This document shows, piece after piece, positions 60,652 through 64,000 of a stretch of DNA of 64,000 bases (positions within the stretch are counted from its first letter, which is position 1; each line of letters opens with the position of its first letter). The stretch lies in the NCBI GenBank assembly GCA_963668605.1, contig OY764903.1:5208001-5272000 (forward strand). The letters run 5' to 3'. Origin of the DNA: G963668605 sp963668605. Its GTDB lineage: Bacteria > Acidobacteriota > Terriglobia > Bryobacterales > Bryobacteraceae. The notes beneath the pieces were generated by a model, which did not search any database, was not told the DNA's origin, and worked only from the letters and a program-made list of their open reading frames with translations. A program made the translations under genes and the position numbers.

Positions 60652-60746
60652 CTCCGGTCGCTCGCGCTCCCTGCACCGTTAGGTGTTACGCACGTTGGTA
60701 GTGGCCACAATTCGCCCAACAGTGCCGGGAGCGAAAGCGACCGGAG
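60652..60746. repeat. Imperfect inverted repeat between the UxaE-like gene and galU
   Basis: CTCCGGTCGCTCGCGCTCCC (60652-60671) is matched on the other strand by 60727-60746, with 18 of 20 bases paired and 55 bases between. A separate 7-bp palindrome, GTGCGGT-AA-ACCGCAC, lies nearby at about 60588-60603. The GGTCGCT-type arms are typical of small dispersed repeats. The rest of the 237-base gap shows no gene. Confidence 0.6.
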
Positions 60747-60782
60747 ACCAACGTTGCTTCCTGCCATTAACTTGCCTCGGGC

Positions 60783-61667
60783 CTAGAGAACCAGGTTTTT
60801 CAGATACTCGCGAAAGTCTCCGCCGAGGTCCTCGCGCTTCAAGGCGAACTCCACAGTGGCCTTCAAAAACCCGAGTTTATCGCCCGCGTCGTAGCGCGTA
60901 CCCTCGAAGCGATAGCCGTAAACCGGCCGGCTGCGCAACAGGTGCTTCAAACCATCGGTCAATTGGATCTCGCCGCCCGAGCCCGGAGCGATGCTCTCGA
61001 GCGAAGCGAAGATCTCGGGCGTCAGCACGTAGCGCCCGATGATCGCGAGATTCGACGGCGCTTCGGATTCCTTCGGCTTCTCCACCATGTTGGTGATGCG
61101 GAACAGGCGGTCATTCCCGCCGTTGTGCATCACCCGTTCCGCTTCCACCACGCCATAGGCCGAGATGCGATCGTGCGGCACTTCGAGTAAAGCCACCACT
61201 GACGCCCCATAGAAACTGTGAACGTCCATCAACTGTCGCAGGCAAGGCACTGGAGCGTCGATCACGTCGTCCGACAAAACGACGGCAAAGGGCTCCGGTC
61301 CGACCAGATCTTTGGCGCGCAACACCGCATGGCCCAGGCCGAGCGCTTCCTTCTGCCGCACATAGGCCACGTCGATCATATCCGAGATCGCGCGCGTGCT
61401 CGCGAGCAGATCGTTCTTGTTACGCGATTCGAGCAGTTGCTCGAGTTCGAAGCTGACATCGAAATGGTCTTCGATCGCCGTCTTTCCGCGCCCGGTCACA
61501 ATGATGATGTTCTGAATTCCAGACTGAATGGCCTCCTCGACACCATATTGGATGAGAGGCTTATCGACGAGAGGCAACATCTCCTTCGGTTGGGCCTTGG
61601 TGGCCGGCAGGAACCTTGTGCCCAGCCCCGCAGCGGGGAAGACCGCTTTTCGGACTTTCGGGATCAT
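60783..61667 (-). CDS. galU: UTP-glucose-1-phosphate uridylyltransferase
   Basis: 294 residues, typical of bacterial GalU, which makes UDP-glucose for envelope polysaccharides. The N-terminal nucleotidyltransferase motif KAVFPAAGLGTRFLPATKAQPKEMLPLVDKPLIQY is diagnostic. Further conserved blocks are IIIVTGRGKTAIEDHFD, RQKEALGLGHAVL and LSDDVIDAP, with ALLEVPHDRISAYGVVE and GTRYDAGDKLGFLKA near the end. A GAGGG site precedes the ATG. It could feed the polysaccharide cluster at 14-26 kb, though it is unlinked. Nothing recognisable lies in the gap between galU and the IS-split repeat (61668-61880). Confidence 0.97.
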   Translation of the reverse strand: MIPKVRKAVFPAAGLGTRFLPATKAQPKEMLPLVDKPLIQYGVEEAIQSGIQNIIIVTGRGKTAIEDHFDVSFELEQLLESRNKNDLLASTRAISDMIDVAYVRQKEALGLGHAVLRAKDLVGPEPFAVVLSDDVIDAPVPCLRQLMDVHSFYGASVVALLEVPHDRISAYGVVEAERVMHNGGNDRLFRITNMVEKPKESEAPSNLAIIGRYVLTPEIFASLESIAPGSGGEIQLTDGLKHLLRSRPVYGYRFEGTRYDAGDKLGFLKATVEFALKREDLGGDFREYLKNLVL

Positions 61668-61934
61668 TGTCCCTCTATTGTAAGTTACTTAGGAATAAAC
61701 TTCCTGCAACAATATGTGATCTTTTTAACGCTTGTGTTCTCAACCGTCAACGGGTAAACATCAGGCGAAAGATCCGCGAAGGCGTGGTTGCGGCGCTGCC
61801 CTCTGTCTCGGTGTTGACTTCCACGAGTTCGAGCGAGGCATTCTGAACGACGGTGCTGGAGACATCCTTCGCTGTTCCTACTAGGTCTTTGACCGAGTGA
61901 TGATGTTGTTTTTATGTGGGGCAGGATGGAATCC

Positions 61935-63340
61935 CAATGTCACTTAGTTTTCCCCACTTGCTTGCTGGGGAACCGGTAGCCGCGCCCCCAAACTTCTCGC
62001 GGATACGAGCGGCGTTTGGTGCGTTTGGGGAGCCGGCAGCGCGCCACCAGAGCCACGATCCGATGGAGTTCCTGCTGCTGTTGTTTGGCCGTCCGGGCGG
62101 CCAGAACTTTGGGATAGCCATCGAGCACAATATTGCAGGCATAGGTAAAGCTCAACTCCCGTGGATCGATTCTGGCTCGTTGCGCGGCCTGAAACATGAG
62201 CGCGCGCACCAGGTTGTAGGCCATCACCGCAACCAGCAGTTCCTTTTCCATCATGTCGGTCGATTGTGCCGCGATGCGTTGCAGGCGGATCGTCTGTTTC
62301 AAACTGCGCAGGTCGGTTTCGATCCGCCAGCGGCGGCCATACAGTTCCACCACCTCCTCCGCCGGCAGCGACAAGGTCGTGAACAGATGCAGCCACTGCT
62401 GGTGTTTGCCGCGACCCACGCGCCAGGCAATCAGGCGTCCTGGCAGGCTCGCATCGGCCGTCCAAGCTCGCTGCGCCTTGCCGCCGTCCCACCGGCTGGG
62501 CCGCCAACAGACGGGATCGTCACCCTGGATCGAGATCGGACGGCCCAGGACCGATTTCGCTCGCACCGCAGTCAAGCGCAAGACCACCTCCAGCCCTCGC
62601 TGCTGAGCACTATAGGCCGTGGAGAAGATCCCGAAATTGCGATCCCCCACAATTACCGAACGCGCCGGTACATGCTGCATGGCGCGCTCCGCCAGCGCCT
62701 GTTCACTGACGGCCTCGGGGCCATTCATGGGGCCCCAGTAGGGGCGTTCCGCTAAAGCCGTCTCCAAGTCGTGCAACACCACAAACCGCAGCAGCGGCCA
62801 ATGCGATTTGTGACGCGGATTGCTCGCCAGCGGAAAGGCCTGCAGCAGTTCCGGCTCATGCTCCAACTGCAGCGAGGATCCGTCCAACAAATAAACCCGC
62901 TGGGCGAGCACCGGTGCTGACTCTAACAGGCGCTTGCGGAGACGTTCGATGAGTTCGTCCATAGTGCGGCTCACCAACAGTTTGGGCAAGCGTTGGCGCG
63001 CTTGGCAATAGCCCCCGGTGGAAAGAGCAATCTTGCGCTCTTCGACCCGCTTACACCGGCTCAGCAAGGCATCGAAGCGGCCTTGCACCAGTTGCTCCAC
63101 GCTGCTGGCCAATGTCCCCCGGGCTTGCAGTCGTTGGTTGATCATCATCCACAACACCACACGCGCCGAATAGATCCCGCTCCGCACGGTCAACTGCAAC
63201 TGCTTCTGCAGCGAGCGAAACAACTCAGCCGTCGCCAAATCCAGGTACAGCCCAAACAACGCAGTTGCATCCATATCCAAAACATAACCTCAATGGAATG
63301 TTTTGGCTATACCGAAAGCCTCGAAAACTAAGTGACATTG
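61935..63340. mobile_element. IS4-family insertion sequence, complete, with 11-bp target duplication
   Basis: 1406 bases. Both ends carry the perfect 18-bp inverted repeat CAATGTCACTTAGTTTTC. The flanks repeat GGATGGAATCC at 61924-61934 and 63341-63351, an 11-bp target duplication typical of the IS4/IS231 group. The insertion split repeat copy B at one of its palindromic modules. The element looks intact and has one transposase gene, so it may be active or recent. Confidence 0.95.
61940..63274 (-). CDS. IS4-family transposase
   Basis: About 444 residues from the ATG at 63274 (a TTG at 63280 adds two). The family signature Y-2-R-3-E-6-K is visible as YGRRWRIETDLRSLK, and the DDE catalytic aspartates fit LLDGSSLQLEHEPEL and VIVGDRNFGIFS. 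The C-terminus is basic and arginine-rich. The protein cuts and pastes the IS by the DDE mechanism. The stop codon lies within the left inverted repeat, so the gene fills nearly the whole element. No frameshift or internal stop is seen, so the gene appears functional. Confidence 0.95.
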   Translation of the reverse strand: MDATALFGLYLDLATAELFRSLQKQLQLTVRSGIYSARVVLWMMINQRLQARGTLASSVEQLVQGRFDALLSRCKRVEERKIALSTGGYCQARQRLPKLLVSRTMDELIERLRKRLLESAPVLAQRVYLLDGSSLQLEHEPELLQAFPLASNPRHKSHWPLLRFVVLHDLETALAERPYWGPMNGPEAVSEQALAERAMQHVPARSVIVGDRNFGIFSTAYSAQQRGLEVVLRLTAVRAKSVLGRPISIQGDDPVCWRPSRWDGGKAQRAWTADASLPGRLIAWRVGRGKHQQWLHLFTTLSLPAEEVVELYGRRWRIETDLRSLKQTIRLQRIAAQSTDMMEKELLVAVMAYNLVRALMFQAAQRARIDPRELSFTYACNIVLDGYPKVLAARTAKQQQQELHRIVALVARCRLPKRTKRRSYPREVWGRGYRFPSKQVGKTK

Positions 63341-63509
63341 GGATGGAATCCTGCGGCGGGTTGGCAACCCGCCCGGAGCGCCGGTTGCCAACCGGCGCGC
63401 AGCTTGACAAGCTGCCCCACATACGAACATATTCTCGCGGTCACAGACCTAGCGAGCCGCTACGCGTCCGGCCAAAGAGCAAGCCGCCGGCGCAAATTGC
63501 AGCCAATAA

Positions 63510-63609
63510 GAGCTTGTCACGAAATAACCGTACCAACCGCTCCCTTTCTGAGCCGCGCGCGTAAGCAAGCGGACTTGGCACGCTGGAACAGTTATTTCGT
63601 GACAGGCTC
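63510..63609. repeat. 100-bp inverted-repeat element, MITE-like
   Basis: GAGCTTGTCACGAAATAAC (63510-63528) is matched on the opposite strand by 63591-63609 with 18 of 19 bases. The interior has the CCGCTCCCTTTCTGAG and GTAAGCAAGCGG segments. No protein-coding signal is convincing; the antisense frame reads PLAYARGSE, a peptide I recall from spurious acidobacterial ORFs. The rest of 63453-63733 shows no gene. Confidence 0.65.
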
Positions 63610-63733
63610 TGACAGTCTCGAAGCAGAGCATATTTAGTTTCACGAGACTTCCTTCTATCGGTGATGCAAAGTCGATAAAATTGCAGGCCAGAGTTATGGC
63701 GCACCCCAATCAGCCTCACTTTCGTGACATACG

Positions 63734-63762
63734 TTGAATCGTTTTTGCGGGACGCCTACAAT
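63734..63762 (+). promoter_or_regulatory. Candidate sigma-70-like promoter near the window end
   Basis: TTGAAT at 63734-63739 and TACAAT at 63757-63762 are separated by exactly 17 bases. This is the best-spaced promoter-like pair I found in the window. The predicted start is near 63769, three bases before an ATG at 63772. Confidence 0.5.
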
Positions 63763-63928
63763 GGTTTCGGCATGTCGAACGCCACCGTAATCAAAGATGC
63801 CCTGTCCGCTGAAGAGGATCTTGTCCGTTTTGCACCCTGCTGCGTACAACGATCATTCCTGATGCCGGGCGGGCGCTTGAAGCTCGCTTCCTGCGACTTG
63901 TATGCGCTCGGCGGCGCAAGGGGGCGTG

Positions 63929-64000
63929 ATGGTCACCAATCGCAGCACCCAGAATCTCGTGATGCTGAAGCATTTTGGGCCGGGCAATCCGGATGCAGCG
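63929..64000 (+). CDS. Possible start of a gene running off the window
   Basis: An ATG at 63929 has AAGGGGG four bases upstream and opens MVTNRSTQNLVMLKHFGPGNPDAA to the window edge with no stop. The residue composition looks protein-like but is too short to classify. An overlapping frame from the ATG at 63772 (MSNATVIKDALSAEED...) is also open to the edge, and the two are in different frames, so at most one is likely to be real. Confidence 0.3.
   Translation, partial: MVTNRSTQNLVMLKHFGPGNPDAA

Larger units (their letters stand above)
61881..63452. repeat. Branched palindromic repeat, copy B (four-arm form), split by an IS
   Basis: Without the IS this element is 155 bases (61881-61934 plus 63352-63452). 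It has outer ends CTAGGTCT...AGACCTAG, an outer stem ATGTGGGGCA (61914-61923) with TGCCCCACAT (63413-63422), and four modules. They are GCAGGAT-GGA-ATCCTGC, GCGGGTT-GGC-AACCCGC (63356-63372), GCGCCGGTT-GCC-AACCGGCGC (arms 63378-63386 and 63390-63398) and GCAGCTT-GAC-AAGCTGC (63399-63415). The fold is a cloverleaf-like multi-branch structure. Copy A at 56.5 kb is in inverse orientation. Confidence 0.9.

Noticed and set aside
63341..63452. Series of similar short palindromes as a CRISPR array
   Set aside because: The units differ in sequence, have no spacers and fold within one outer stem; no cas gene is present.
63441..63719. 92-codon minus-strand frame
   Set aside because: It runs through the 100-bp inverted repeat and gives the low-information PLAYARGSE-type peptide; I judge it a repeat translation.

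Overview
The window looks like chromosomal DNA from the origin region of a high-GC Acidobacteriota bacterium, most likely Bryobacterales/Solibacter-like. This is an inference from gene content and not from a database search. The signs are an Oar-type TonB-dependent receptor with a carboxypeptidase-regulatory N-terminus, secreted Ala/Pro-rich and beta-barrel proteins of acidobacterial style, SelB, an MmdA/PccB-type carboxylase, and dispersed palindromic repeats.

Layout. 1-8.4 kb: PfaD-like nitronate monooxygenase, membrane fatty acid desaturase, a histidine kinase/OmpR-type regulator pair, an Oar-type receptor and a lytic transglycosylase. 8.7-14.3 kb: replication core, with tRNA-Gly, DnaA boxes, dnaA, more DnaA boxes, dnaN and gyrB (no recF). 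14.3-25.9 kb: alanine racemase followed by a minus-strand envelope-polysaccharide cluster (one GT4, four GT2 enzymes, a GT2-GT4 fusion, a methyltransferase with a long coiled coil, and a Wzt-type ABC ATPase), interrupted by one plus-strand secreted protein. 25.9-31.7 kb: structured non-coding DNA, tRNA-Met, parB, parA, two parS sites, mnmG, purD and tRNA-Arg (no rsmG). 31.7-47.8 kb: mostly housekeeping genes, including glutathione peroxidase, selB, acyl-CoA carboxylase beta, an SbcD/SbcC-like (YhaO/YhaN) nuclease pair, M28 peptidase, a Sua5-type threonylcarbamoyl-AMP synthase, prfB with a programmed +1 frameshift, a GH5 glycosidase and tadA. 47.9-56.5 kb: six co-directional genes for a MacAB-like exporter (two permeases, adaptor, ATPase), an S55-type peptidase and a secreted beta-propeller-like protein. 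56.5-61.7 kb: a TlpA-like thioredoxin, a TIM-barrel sugar isomerase, a UxaE-like protein and galU. 61.7-64 kb: an IS4-family element inserted in a branched palindromic repeat, a second inverted-repeat element and the probable start of another gene.

Functional links. The polysaccharide cluster resembles ABC-transporter-dependent O-antigen loci: glycosyltransferases build the chain, a methyltransferase with a coiled coil could cap it and set its length (as WbdD does), and a Wzt ATPase with a sugar-binding tail could recognise the cap. The permease partner is not in the window. GalU could supply UDP-glucose. dnaA-dnaN-gyrB and parAB-parS-mnmG form the replication and segregation neighbourhood.

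Most unusual signals: (1) a multi-branched palindromic repeat in two copies, built from mini-hairpins with mostly TTGNCAA heads and split in one copy by an IS4 element whose 11-bp target duplication is the core of one hairpin; (2) an S55-like peptidase whose catalytic Ser and His segments appear in the reverse order to SpoIVB; (3) a candidate WbdD-like chain-length ruler; (4) a parS site that encodes the C-terminus of MnmG.
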